Source: an uncultured Pelagibacteraceae bacterium (GTDB lineage Bacteria; Pseudomonadota; Alphaproteobacteria; Pelagibacterales; Pelagibacteraceae). From it: 55,481 nt of DNA. Below the pieces are notes generated by a model that was given only the letters and a program-made list of their open reading frames with translations, did not search any database and had not been told where the DNA came from. The position numbers and the translations under genes are program-made. Below are positions 38,634-47,282 of this stretch, piece by piece. The stretch's first letter is position 1, and each line of letters starts with the position of its first letter. The DNA is taken from NCBI GenBank assembly GCA_902604305.1, contig CACKXS010000006.1, positions 1 to 55,481 of the forward strand, given 5' to 3'.

Positions 38634-40592
38634 ATGAAATCAAAAATATTATGGCAGGCTAGTAAATTACAAAAAGATAAATCAAATTTATTTAAATACG
38701 AAAAATTTTTATTTTCAAAATTTAGATTTAAAATAACCCAAAAATATAGTGCTCTGTTAAGATGGAGTATTAAAAATCCAAAAAGTTTTTGGAACACTAT
38801 TTGGGATTTTACTAAAGTCAAAGGAATTAAAGTAAAAAAGCATGAAAAATCTAAAATATTTTATAAAAATAAATTTTTTAAAAATTCCAAATTAAATTTC
38901 GCAGAAAATTTATTATCAAAAAATGATGATAGCAAGGCCATAACTTTTATAAATGAGAATGGTATTAAAAAAGTAAGAACTTGGAAAGAATTAAATAAAA
39001 ATGTTGATAAATTAACTACTTTTTTTAATACGATCAAAATAAAAAAAAAAGATAGAGTTGCAGCATATTTGCCTAACTTGATTGAAACTGTAGAGTCTTT
39101 CATTGCCACAACAGCAATGGGAGCAATATGGTCTTCATGTTCCCCAGACTTTGGAACAAATGGTGTGATTGAAAGATTTTCTCAAATAAATCCTAAAATA
39201 TTAATAATATGCGATAGATATTTTTATAACGGAAAAGAGATCAATGTCATTAAAAGATTACCTTTTATATTAAAAAAAATAAAATCTATAAAACATGTAA
39301 TAGTAATAAATTATCCAAATCGATCATTTTTAAAATTCTATAAAGTAAAAAATATAAAATATATTAGCTGGAATTCTATTATGAAAGTAAATCCAATAAG
39401 CTTTAAATTTAAAAAATTCGATTTTGAACATGAGCTAGCCATATTATATTCAAGCGGCACTACTGGAAAACCAAAATGCATTTGTCACAGGGCAGGAGGT
39501 GTTTTACTTCAACATCTTAAAGAACATCAGTTACACAATGAAATTAAGGAAAATGATAATGTATTTTATTTTACTACATGTGGCTGGATGATGTGGAACT
39601 GGCTGGTAACTGTTTTAGCATCAAAAGCATCAATAGTCCTATTTGAAGGATTTCCAATGTATAAAAGATATGACTTATTAATTAAACTAGCACATGAAGA
39701 AAAAATAACCTTGTTTGGAGTTAGTGCAAAATACTTAGATGCACTTAATAAATCAAATATTTTAAACAAAAAAAAATATAATTTAAAAAATTTAAGAACA
39801 ATTTGTTCGACTGGCTCTCCTTTATCCGAAGATGGTTTTAAGTTTGTATATAAAAAAATTAAATCTGATGTCCATCTTGCTTCTATATCAGGAGGGACTG
39901 ACATCGTGTCTTGCTTCGTGCTTGGTAATATTTATGAACCAGTCATTTCTGGGCAAATTCAAAACAAAGGTTTAGGAATGGATGTTGATATATTCAATGA
40001 TTATGGCAAACCAATTAAAAATAAAAAGGGTGAATTAGTTTGTAAAAATCCATTTCCAACAATGCCTTTAAAATTTTGGAATGATAAAAATAATATAAAA
40101 TTTAAAGAAGCATATTTTAATAGATTTAAAAATACTTGGCATCACGGAGATTATGCAGAGCTTAAAAAATCTGGAGGATTTGTAATATATGGTAGATCAG
40201 ATACAACATTAAATCCTGGTGGAGTAAGGTTAGGAACTTCAGAAATTTATTCTGAAGTTGAAAAATTTACAGAAATAAAAGAATCTATAGCTGTAGGACA
40301 ATCGTGGGATAATGATATTAGAATTATTCTTTTTGTAATTATGAACAAAAACTACAAACTTAATAATGAGTTGATTAAAAGGATTAAATTACAAATCAGA
40401 ATAAATGCTTCTCCTAGACATGTTCCTAGTAAAATTCTTAGTGTTAAAGATATTCCAAGAACAAAAAATGGCAAAATAGTTGAGATAGCTGTAAAAAATA
40501 TTATTGAAGGTAATGAGATAAAAAATAAAGAGGCATTAGCTAATCCACAAATACTAAATGAATTTAAAAACTTAAAAGAATTAAAATATTAA
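38634..40592 (+). CDS. aacS: Acetoacetyl-CoA synthetase
   Basis: This ATP-dependent ligase activates acetoacetate to acetoacetyl-CoA. It has the ANL-family motifs LYSSGTTGKPKCICHRAGG (P-loop), STGSPLSEDGF, GGTDIVSCF (A5 region, with Asp rather than the Glu of many relatives) and TWHHGDYAEL/YGRSDTTLNPGGVRLG. The stretches TTCGWMMWNWLV and the N-terminal FW-x-x-x-W-x-F region are typical of acetoacetyl-CoA rather than acetyl-CoA synthetases. It has 652 residues, full length for that group. It stands alone and is convergent with the thioesterase gene. It may recover ketone bodies or polyhydroxybutyrate breakdown products. Confidence 0.9.
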   Translation: MKSKILWQASKLQKDKSNLFKYEKFLFSKFRFKITQKYSALLRWSIKNPKSFWNTIWDFTKVKGIKVKKHEKSKIFYKNKFFKNSKLNFAENLLSKNDDSKAITFINENGIKKVRTWKELNKNVDKLTTFFNTIKIKKKDRVAAYLPNLIETVESFIATTAMGAIWSSCSPDFGTNGVIERFSQINPKILIICDRYFYNGKEINVIKRLPFILKKIKSIKHVIVINYPNRSFLKFYKVKNIKYISWNSIMKVNPISFKFKKFDFEHELAILYSSGTTGKPKCICHRAGGVLLQHLKEHQLHNEIKENDNVFYFTTCGWMMWNWLVTVLASKASIVLFEGFPMYKRYDLLIKLAHEEKITLFGVSAKYLDALNKSNILNKKKYNLKNLRTICSTGSPLSEDGFKFVYKKIKSDVHLASISGGTDIVSCFVLGNIYEPVISGQIQNKGLGMDVDIFNDYGKPIKNKKGELVCKNPFPTMPLKFWNDKNNIKFKEAYFNRFKNTWHHGDYAELKKSGGFVIYGRSDTTLNPGGVRLGTSEIYSEVEKFTEIKESIAVGQSWDNDIRIILFVIMNKNYKLNNELIKRIKLQIRINASPRHVPSKILSVKDIPRTKNGKIVEIAVKNIIEGNEIKNKEALANPQILNEFKNLKELKY

Positions 40593-40606
40593 AGTTAAAA
40601 AGAGAA

Positions 40607-41032
40607 TTAACCACCTGGTCCAAAATTAGATATATTTTTATTTAATTTTTTCCACACACCAGATGCAGATGCTACTATTTTTGAATTAGATTCTAAATAA
40701 CAAATCAAAAAAACCATCGATTTTGTTATTTTTTGAATTTTAGTAAAACCTTTTATTTCGTCTCCAATTTTAGTAGCACCTATAAATTTAACATCTAAAG
40801 ATATAGTTACACAAGGTGAATTATTACTTGCTCGATGAGCAGCAGTACCTGCTCCGGCATCAATAATTGAACAAATGTATCCACCATGAGTAATGCCAGC
40901 AGAATTTAATTTATTTTCATCAATAGTTGTTTTAAATTCAAATTCTGTATCTGAAATTTTTCTAAAAAAAATTCCACCGTTATGTTTCATGAAACCTGGT
41001 TTATTACTGATTTGCTCAAATTTATCTGTCAT
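40607..41032 (-). CDS. PaaI-type hotdog thioesterase
   Basis: This is a 141-residue single hotdog-fold acyl-CoA thioesterase. GITHGGYICSIIDAGAGTAA is the family's HGG helix with the catalytic Asp, and VTISLDVKFIGATKIGDEI is the following strand pair. It probably hydrolyses a small or aromatic acyl-CoA; the substrate cannot be read from sequence. It is convergent with the acetoacetyl-CoA synthetase gene, 14 bases apart, and a tRNA-Arg gene lies upstream on the same strand. Confidence 0.88.
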   Translation of the reverse strand: MTDKFEQISNKPGFMKHNGGIFFRKISDTEFEFKTTIDENKLNSAGITHGGYICSIIDAGAGTAAHRASNNSPCVTISLDVKFIGATKIGDEIKGFTKIQKITKSMVFLICYLESNSKIVASASGVWKKLNKNISNFGPGG

Positions 41033-41125
41033 AAATTTAAATTAATATTGTAATTATTGATAAAATAAAAAATATTATAAGAAAAAAAATAATAACAGAG
41101 TTTTGAAGTGATATTTTCATAATTT

Positions 41126-41202
41126 TGGTGGGCCGCGAAGGACTTGAACCCTCAACCTCAGAGTCCGTAGCTCTGCGCTCTATCCAATTGAGCTAGCAGC
41201 CC
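41126..41202 (-). tRNA. tRNA-Arg (ACG)
   Basis: On the minus strand the 77-base cloverleaf has acceptor stem GGGCTGC/GCGGCCC, a D arm with AATTGGATAG, anticodon stem CAGAG/CTCTG with loop CTACGGA (anticodon ACG), a T arm with GGGTTCAAGTCC, and an encoded CCA after discriminator A. ACG reads CGN codons after deamination to ICG, which requires TadA. Confidence 0.97.
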
Positions 41203-41466
41203 TTATTTACAATATAGATGAATAAGTAAAAATTTAAACAATAAATATTTATTATTTAATTATTTCTGTACCTTTTTTTAAGCAGTATTTTTTGTATCCA
41301 AAATCTACTATCTATATTTTTGTTTTTATAAGATAGGCTAAATTTATTAATAATATGTGTTAACTTTGTTAACATAGCTCAATTTACACATTTAAGAATG
41401 ACTAAAAAAAGATATAAATATGTCTAAAATGAAACTTTTTATGAGTTTTTTTAAATAAATATTTAT
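41203..41466. other. Divergent intergenic region upstream of aceE
   Basis: This 264-bp gap separates the minus-strand tRNA-Arg from plus-strand aceE and must hold both promoters. TATATT, about 12 bases upstream of the tRNA 5' end, could be its -10 box. On the aceE side I see an inverted repeat (listed separately) and two tiny frames (9 and 12 codons) without ribosome binding sites that I do not regard as genes. No hairpin terminator or riboswitch-like structure is apparent. Confidence 0.5.
41358..41374. promoter_or_regulatory. Inverted repeat, possible operator for aceE
   Basis: TGTTAA and TTAACA arms flank CTTTG (17 bases in total), 92 bases before the aceE start. The perfect dyad in a promoter region looks like a repressor or activator site. 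The base composition is close to background, so chance is a real alternative. No regulator gene lies next to it. Confidence 0.35.
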
Positions 41467-44400
41467 ATGGCTAATAAGGTAATAGTTCCTGATATTGGTG
41501 ATTTTGAGAATGTTGAAATAATAGAAGTTTTAATAAAATCTGGCGATAAAATAAAAAAAAATGATTCCATTGTAACTCTTGAAAGTGATAAATCTAGCGT
41601 TGAAGTACCATCAACAATAGAAGGTATTGTTGAAAATATCAATGTGAAAATCGGAGATAAAGTTTCAAAAGGTGATGTACTTATAGAAGTTTCGGGAGAA
41701 CAAATTGAAGTTAAAGAAGAAAAAGAAAAATCAAACCAAGATAAATTACCTGTAGATACAGAAAAAATTATCCAACAAGCGGAAAAGACTTTAGAAAAAG
41801 AAAAGAAAGTTGATACAAATAAAATTGATAAAAAGAATGAAACAATTACTCAAGTCTCAAAAGATGGAGATATAGATCCAGTTGAAACAAAAGAATGGTT
41901 AGAGTCTCTTTCCGCAGTTTTAGAAAAAGATGGAAAAAGTAGAGCTCAATTTTTAATTAAACAACTTATTGAACATTCTTATAAGGAAGGTTCAGATTTA
42001 ATATTATCTAAAAATACTCCTTATATTAATACTATAAAACCAGAGGAAGAGATAAAATCTCCTGGAGATCAAAATTTAGAAAGAAAAATAAGATCTCTGA
42101 TTAGATGGAATGCAGCGGCAATGGTTGTTAGAGCAAATAAAAAAAATCCAGAACTTGGAGGTCATATTGGAACATTTGCCTCAGCTGCTACTCTATATGA
42201 TATTGGCATGAATCATTTTTGGAGAGCAAAAAATAATAAATTTGGTGGAGATTTAATTTACTTTCAAGGCCATAGTGCACCCGGAATGTATGCAAGAGCT
42301 TTTCTTGAAGGCAGAATTAATGAAAAAGAATTAGACCGTTTTAGACAAGAAGTTAAACCAGGTGGGCTATCTTCCTATCCTCATCCTTGGTTAATGCCAA
42401 AATTTTGGCAATTTCCTACAGTGTCAATGGGTCTTGGTCCAATAATGTCAATCTATCAAGCTAGATTTAATAAATATTTAATCAATAGAGGATTGTTAAA
42501 AGATGAAGGAAGAAAAATTTGGTGCTTCTTGGGAGATGGTGAAACTGACGAACCAGAATCTTTAGGAGCCATAGGATTAGCAGCTAGAGAAAAACTGGAT
42601 AACTTAATTTTTGTAGTAAATTGTAACTTACAAAGACTCGATGGACCAGTAAGAGGTAATGGAAAAATTATTCAAGAACTTGAAGGAATATTTAGAGGAG
42701 CTGGTTGGAATGTAATTAAAGTTATTTGGGGTTCTTACTGGGATCAATTGTTAGCCAAAGATAAATCTGGATTGCTAATTAAAAGAATGGGAGAAGCAGT
42801 TGATGGAGAATATCAGGCATTCAAAGCAAAAGGAGGGAAATATGTAAGAGAGAAATTTTTTGGGAAGTATAAAGAACTTTTAGATATGGTTTCTCAAATG
42901 ACAGATAGAGATATTTGGAAACTTAACAGGGGTGGACATGATCCACACAAAGTTTATGCTGCTTATCATGCTGCTATGCAGAATAAAGGTACACCAACTG
43001 TAATTCTAGCTAAAACTATCAAAGGATATGGAATGGGTAAGTCAGGCGAAAGTATGAATACAACTCACCAACAAAAAAAATTAGATGAAGAAGATTTGTT
43101 ATATTATAGAGATAGATTTGATGTGCCTTTAACAGATGAGCAAGTAAGAAATATTCAATATTATAGACCTGATGATAATTCACCAGAAATAAAATACTTA
43201 AAAGAATGTAGAATTAAATTAGGTGGAAACTTACCAGAAAGATCATCATTTGCTAAAGCTATAAAAACTCCACCAAAAGATATATTTGCAAAAATGAAAG
43301 AATCTACAGGAGAAAAAGAAATGTCAACAACAATGGTATTAGTTAGAATGTTGACAAATCTTATGAGGGATAAAAATGTAGCTCCAAGACTAGTTCCAAT
43401 TATTCCAGATGAAGCTAGAACTTTTGGCATGGAGGGCTTGTTTCAAAAAATAGGAATATATGCTCACGAAGGTCAAAAATATGAACCAGTTGACTCAGAG
43501 CAATTAAGTTCTTATCGTGAGGATATAAAGGGTCAAGTTTTAGAAGAAGGAATAACAGAGGCTGGTGCTATTTCGTCCTGGATTGCAGCTGGCACATCCT
43601 ATGTAAATCATGATATCTCAATGATACCAATATATATATTTTATTCTATGTTTGGTTTTCAAAGAACCGGCGACTTTGTTTGGGCTGCAGGAGATAATCA
43701 AACAAGAGGATTTTTAATTGGAGCAACTGCAGGACGTACAACATTATCAGGAGAAGGTCTTCAACATGGTGATGGACATAGTCATATATTGTCTTCTGTA
43801 GTACCAAATTGTATTTCATACGATCCCACTTTTTCTTACGAGCTAGCTGTAATTTTTAGAGAAGGTTTAAGAAGAATGTATGAAAAGAGAGAAAATATTT
43901 TTTATTATATTACTACAATGAATGAAAATTATACTCATCCTGAAATACCAAAAGAAAAAAATATAGAGGAAGATATATTAAAAGGTATGTACAAATTTAA
44001 AGAATTTAATAAAAATAAAAAAACTAAAATACAATTATTAGGATCCGGGGCCATTCTAAGAGAAATTATTGCTGCTGCAGAAATATTAGAAAAAGATTTT
44101 AAAATAGATAGCGATGTATGGAGCGTAACAAGTTATAACGAACTTAGAAAAGAAGCCATAGAAGTTGAAAGATATAATTTACTTAATCCAGATAAAACAA
44201 ATAAAAAAAGCCATATAGAAAAGTGCCTTTCTTCAACTGAAGGGCCAATAGTTTCAGCTTCAGACTATATAAGGTTAAATTCAGATCAAATTAGGCCTTT
44301 CATTAGAAAAAGTTTTTACTCATTTGGCACAGATGGATATGGAAGAAGTGATACTAGAAAAAATTTAAGAAAGTTTTTTGAAGTTGATAAAGAACATATT

Positions 44401-44517
44401 GTAGCTTATTCGCTAAGTGTCTTAGCCAAAGAACAATTAATACCATCAAAATATGCAAATGAAGCTATAAAAAAATATAATATTGACCCAAATAAAACAA
44501 TCCCTACAAAACTTTAA
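41467..44517 (+). CDS. aceE: Pyruvate dehydrogenase E1 (AceE) with N-terminal lipoyl domain
   Basis: This is the homodimeric thiamine-diphosphate E1 that decarboxylates pyruvate. Residues 1-78 form a complete lipoyl domain with K42 in LESDKSSVEV as the lipoylation site. A Lys/Glu-rich linker runs to about residue 134. The remaining 880 residues align end to end with E. coli AceE (887 residues): DPVETKEWLESL, the TPP motif starting GDGETDEPES at 356, NRGGHDPHKVYAA, DEARTFGMEGLF and GEGLQHGDGHSHI. Family E1 proteins of this type normally have no lipoyl domain. The downstream E2 gene lacks one, so the lipoyl domain appears to have moved between subunits. Confidence 0.95.
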   Translation: MANKVIVPDIGDFENVEIIEVLIKSGDKIKKNDSIVTLESDKSSVEVPSTIEGIVENINVKIGDKVSKGDVLIEVSGEQIEVKEEKEKSNQDKLPVDTEKIIQQAEKTLEKEKKVDTNKIDKKNETITQVSKDGDIDPVETKEWLESLSAVLEKDGKSRAQFLIKQLIEHSYKEGSDLILSKNTPYINTIKPEEEIKSPGDQNLERKIRSLIRWNAAAMVVRANKKNPELGGHIGTFASAATLYDIGMNHFWRAKNNKFGGDLIYFQGHSAPGMYARAFLEGRINEKELDRFRQEVKPGGLSSYPHPWLMPKFWQFPTVSMGLGPIMSIYQARFNKYLINRGLLKDEGRKIWCFLGDGETDEPESLGAIGLAAREKLDNLIFVVNCNLQRLDGPVRGNGKIIQELEGIFRGAGWNVIKVIWGSYWDQLLAKDKSGLLIKRMGEAVDGEYQAFKAKGGKYVREKFFGKYKELLDMVSQMTDRDIWKLNRGGHDPHKVYAAYHAAMQNKGTPTVILAKTIKGYGMGKSGESMNTTHQQKKLDEEDLLYYRDRFDVPLTDEQVRNIQYYRPDDNSPEIKYLKECRIKLGGNLPERSSFAKAIKTPPKDIFAKMKESTGEKEMSTTMVLVRMLTNLMRDKNVAPRLVPIIPDEARTFGMEGLFQKIGIYAHEGQKYEPVDSEQLSSYREDIKGQVLEEGITEAGAISSWIAAGTSYVNHDISMIPIYIFYSMFGFQRTGDFVWAAGDNQTRGFLIGATAGRTTLSGEGLQHGDGHSHILSSVVPNCISYDPTFSYELAVIFREGLRRMYEKRENIFYYITTMNENYTHPEIPKEKNIEEDILKGMYKFKEFNKNKKTKIQLLGSGAILREIIAAAEILEKDFKIDSDVWSVTSYNELRKEAIEVERYNLLNPDKTNKKSHIEKCLSSTEGPIVSASDYIRLNSDQIRPFIRKSFYSFGTDGYGRSDTRKNLRKFFEVDKEHIVAYSLSVLAKEQLIPSKYANEAIKKYNIDPNKTIPTKL

Positions 44518-44520
44518 ATT

Positions 44521-45432
44521 ATGTTAGAAAATAAAAAAATATTTGCCACACCAAAAGTAAGAAAATTTGCTAGAGAACTTGGAGCAAATATAGCTGAGAT
44601 TGAAGGATCGGAAAGATTAGGAAGAATAACTGAAGAGGATGTAAAAAATTTTGTAAATAAAAATTTAAATAAATCACAAACAAAAGAAGATATTAAATTT
44701 AAGTCCGAATTTAATCACTCCGACTTTGGAGATATTGAGATAGCTGAAATGCCTAGAGTGAAAAGATTGGCTGCCCCTCATCTTTCAAATTCTTGGAATA
44801 CAATCCCACATGTTACTCATCATGATGAAGCAGATATAACTGAACTAGAAGATTTCAGATCAAAATTAACAGACCCAGTTTCTGGAGATAAAATGAAAAT
44901 TACTCCTCTTGCTTTTATAGCAAAAGCATTAACTAATAATTTAAAGAAATTTCCTACGTTCAATTCTTCTATTGATAATATTAGTGAAGGAAAGATTACT
45001 TTAAAAAAATATTTTCATATCGGCATTGCTGTTGATACAGCTCATGGTTTAATGGTTCCAAAAATAAGAAATGTAGATCAAAAGAAAATAAAAGAAATTG
45101 CTGAAGAATTAAAAAATGTAAGTGAACTTAGTAGAAATTTAAAGATAAATAAAAAGGAATTTTTTGGAGGATCAATAACTATAACAAGTCTTGGAGGAAT
45201 CGGTGGTACTTATTTTACACCTATAATAAATTATCCTGAAGTTGCAATTCTTGGCGTTGGTAGATCCTATAAAAAGCAAATTTTTATAAAGGATAAGTTT
45301 CTTGTAAGAACAGTGTTGCCAATATCACTTTCATATGACCATAGAATTATAGACGGGGCAGAAGCGGCTAAGTTTTGTAATTCATTGAAAGAAAATTTAG
45401 GAAAAAATTTTGCCTATAATTTAGCTTTTTAA
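44521..45432 (+). CDS. aceF: Dihydrolipoamide acetyltransferase E2 without a lipoyl domain
   Basis: This E2 has 303 residues, where E2 proteins normally have 400-630. It begins directly with the peripheral-subunit-binding domain (ATPKVRKFARELGANIAEIE, LGRITEEDV, residues 8-45), a linker follows, and then the catalytic core from about residue 75 (EIAEMPRVKRLAAPHLSNSW). The catalytic motif SYDHRIIDGAEA gives H274 and D278. No lipoyl-lysine domain is present; it is found on the adjacent E1, three bases upstream. The E2 core should accept acetyl groups from lipoyl arms carried by E1. No E3 (lpd) gene lies in this window. Confidence 0.93.
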   Translation: MLENKKIFATPKVRKFARELGANIAEIEGSERLGRITEEDVKNFVNKNLNKSQTKEDIKFKSEFNHSDFGDIEIAEMPRVKRLAAPHLSNSWNTIPHVTHHDEADITELEDFRSKLTDPVSGDKMKITPLAFIAKALTNNLKKFPTFNSSIDNISEGKITLKKYFHIGIAVDTAHGLMVPKIRNVDQKKIKEIAEELKNVSELSRNLKINKKEFFGGSITITSLGGIGGTYFTPIINYPEVAILGVGRSYKKQIFIKDKFLVRTVLPISLSYDHRIIDGAEAAKFCNSLKENLGKNFAYNLAF

Positions 45433-45440
45433 TCCAATAT

Positions 45441-46337
45441 ATGTCTAAATCCTTATCATTAATTAGTGCATTACTTTGCACATTTATTTGGGGAACAACA
45501 TTTATTGCTCAAGATACTGGAATGGATAAAATAGGACCTCTAACATTTAATGGAGCAAGATTTTTTATAGGTTTTTTATCTATAATTCCAATTGCTTTAA
45601 TTTTTGAAAATTCAAAAATTATTAAGCAAATAAACAATAATAGAACTGAATTTTTTAAACTACTTTTCTGGATCGGCCTATTCTTATTTTTAGGTACATT
45701 TGTCCAGCAAGCTGCACTACTTTATACAGACATTGCTAATGCAGCATTTTTCACTGTTTTCTACGTACCGATGGTTCCAATAATACTTTATATATTCTAT
45801 AAAAAAAAAATACACTGGAGCATATGGCCCTCGGCAATTTTATGTGTTGGAGGAGTTTATTTATTGAGTGACTTTTCTAATGCAACAGTAAGATTTGGTG
45901 ATAGCTTGGTTATATTATGCGCATTTTTTTGGGCTCTACATATAATTTTTATTGGTAAATTTATTAAAATTTTTGATATACCGTTATTTTTTGGAGCACT
46001 CCAGGCGCTCGTTGTAGCTTCATTTTCATTCTTGTTTGGTTTTTTCTTTGAAAATATATCTTTTGCAAATATTTTAAATGAGTCAGTATCAATAATATAT
46101 GCAGGTGTATTGTCAGGTGGGATTGCTTTTACATTACAAATATACGCTCAAAAAAATATTGCGCCATCTCCATCAGCAATTATTTTTTCTTTAGAGAGTG
46201 TATTTGCAGCTATAGCCGCCTGGATAATTTTAAATCAATATTTAGATATTGATAATATAATTGGTTGTACATTTATTCTTGCTGGTGTAATTTTTTCACA
46301 AATATTACCTGAAGTAAAAAAAACTAATAATAGATAA
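45441..46337 (+). CDS. EamA/DMT-family transporter
   Basis: This is a 298-residue drug/metabolite transporter superfamily permease with ten hydrophobic segments in two EamA repeats. The first repeat starts LISALLCTFIWGTTFIAQD, and the second includes LCAFFWALHIIFIGKF and ends near SLESVFAAIAAWIILNQYL. These carriers export or import amino acids, nucleosides or similar solutes; the substrate cannot be inferred. It follows the E2 gene by eight bases, so it may be read from the aceE transcript, and it overlaps the convergent uppP gene by 14 bases. Confidence 0.9.
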   Translation: MSKSLSLISALLCTFIWGTTFIAQDTGMDKIGPLTFNGARFFIGFLSIIPIALIFENSKIIKQINNNRTEFFKLLFWIGLFLFLGTFVQQAALLYTDIANAAFFTVFYVPMVPIILYIFYKKKIHWSIWPSAILCVGGVYLLSDFSNATVRFGDSLVILCAFFWALHIIFIGKFIKIFDIPLFFGALQALVVASFSFLFGFFFENISFANILNESVSIIYAGVLSGGIAFTLQIYAQKNIAPSPSAIIFSLESVFAAIAAWIILNQYLDIDNIIGCTFILAGVIFSQILPEVKKTNNR

Positions 46338-47091
46338 TTGAAAAAATTATTATAGATAAAATAATTCTATAAATTACAAAAAATTTTAAAGAAAACTTTT
46401 TTGTATAAATTAAAAAAAATTTAATTGTTAGATATGAAAAAATAAAAGACAATATTATTGAAACAATAAGAAATAAATTAAATTCTAAATTTTCATTTAC
46501 TGCATCTTTTAAAGATAGAACACTTGCTCCCATTAAAGCTGGGATGGATAAATAAAACGATATTTTTGCCGAGTCATGTCTATCAAAATTTAAAAATCTT
46601 CCAGCTGTAATTGTTATTCCAGCTCTACTTACGCCAGGTATAATTGCCAGAATTTGTAATATTCCAATAATTAAAATATTTTTAATTGTTAAATCATTTT
46701 CTATATTTTTTTTAACTTTAAAAGTATCTGCAAAATACATTAAAATACCAAAAATTAATGTTGTCCATGCAATTACTTTTAAATTTCTAAAAGAATTAAT
46801 TATATCTGTTGAATAAAAAATATATCCAACTAATATTAATGGAATTGAACCAATTATAAGTAAATTGAATAATTTTTTATCATTCGAAATATTTAATAAT
46901 TCTTTTTTAAAATAATATATTATTGCAAGCAATGATCCTAAATGTAATCCAATATCAAATATAAGAGACTTATTTGAAAAATTAATAACATTAGAAAATA
47001 TTATTAAATGAGCAGATGAACTAACTGGTATAAATTCTGAAAATCCTTGAATAATTGATAAAATTAGAATTTCTAAGAAGTTTGAAATCAT
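46324..47091 (-). CDS. uppP: Undecaprenyl-diphosphatase
   Basis: UppP (BacA) removes a phosphate from undecaprenyl diphosphate in the periplasmic face of the membrane, recycling the lipid carrier for peptidoglycan and glycans. The two active-site motifs are present: QGFSEFIPVSSSAHLI near the N-terminus and PGVSRAGITITAGR in the middle. Several membrane segments are visible. The 255 residues are a little shorter than the E. coli 273. It is divergent from gltD. Confidence 0.94.
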   Translation of the reverse strand: MISNFLEILILSIIQGFSEFIPVSSSAHLIIFSNVINFSNKSLIFDIGLHLGSLLAIIYYFKKELLNISNDKKLFNLLIIGSIPLILVGYIFYSTDIINSFRNLKVIAWTTLIFGILMYFADTFKVKKNIENDLTIKNILIIGILQILAIIPGVSRAGITITAGRFLNFDRHDSAKISFYLSIPALMGASVLSLKDAVNENLEFNLFLIVSIILSFIFSYLTIKFFLIYTKKFSLKFFVIYRIILSIIIFSIIYY

Positions 47092-47282
47092 TTTGATTTG
47101 TTTCTAATAAACAATATAACCTTAAATTGAAGCAATTACGTGAAAGCATAACAGGCATGCAGTTTTATCTAAAACCCTATAAAATATAGTAAAAAAGAAG
47201 ATTTATAGTCAGTACTTATTACCCTTTTCTCTATTTATCCATATAAATTATGCTATATGCTGCCTCTTATATGACGGATAAA

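Noticed and set aside
41037-41120. 27-codon hydrophobic ORF on the minus strand between tRNA-Arg and the thioesterase gene
   Set aside because: It starts five bases after the tRNA 3' end without a ribosome binding site, and its composition is simple Ile/Phe/Leu as expected from random AT-rich sequence.
47092-47282. Riboswitch or sigma54 promoter ahead of gltD
   Set aside because: I looked for GG-N10-GC sigma54 elements and for conserved stem structures. Only short AT-rich palindromes such as CTATA-AAA-TATAG were present.
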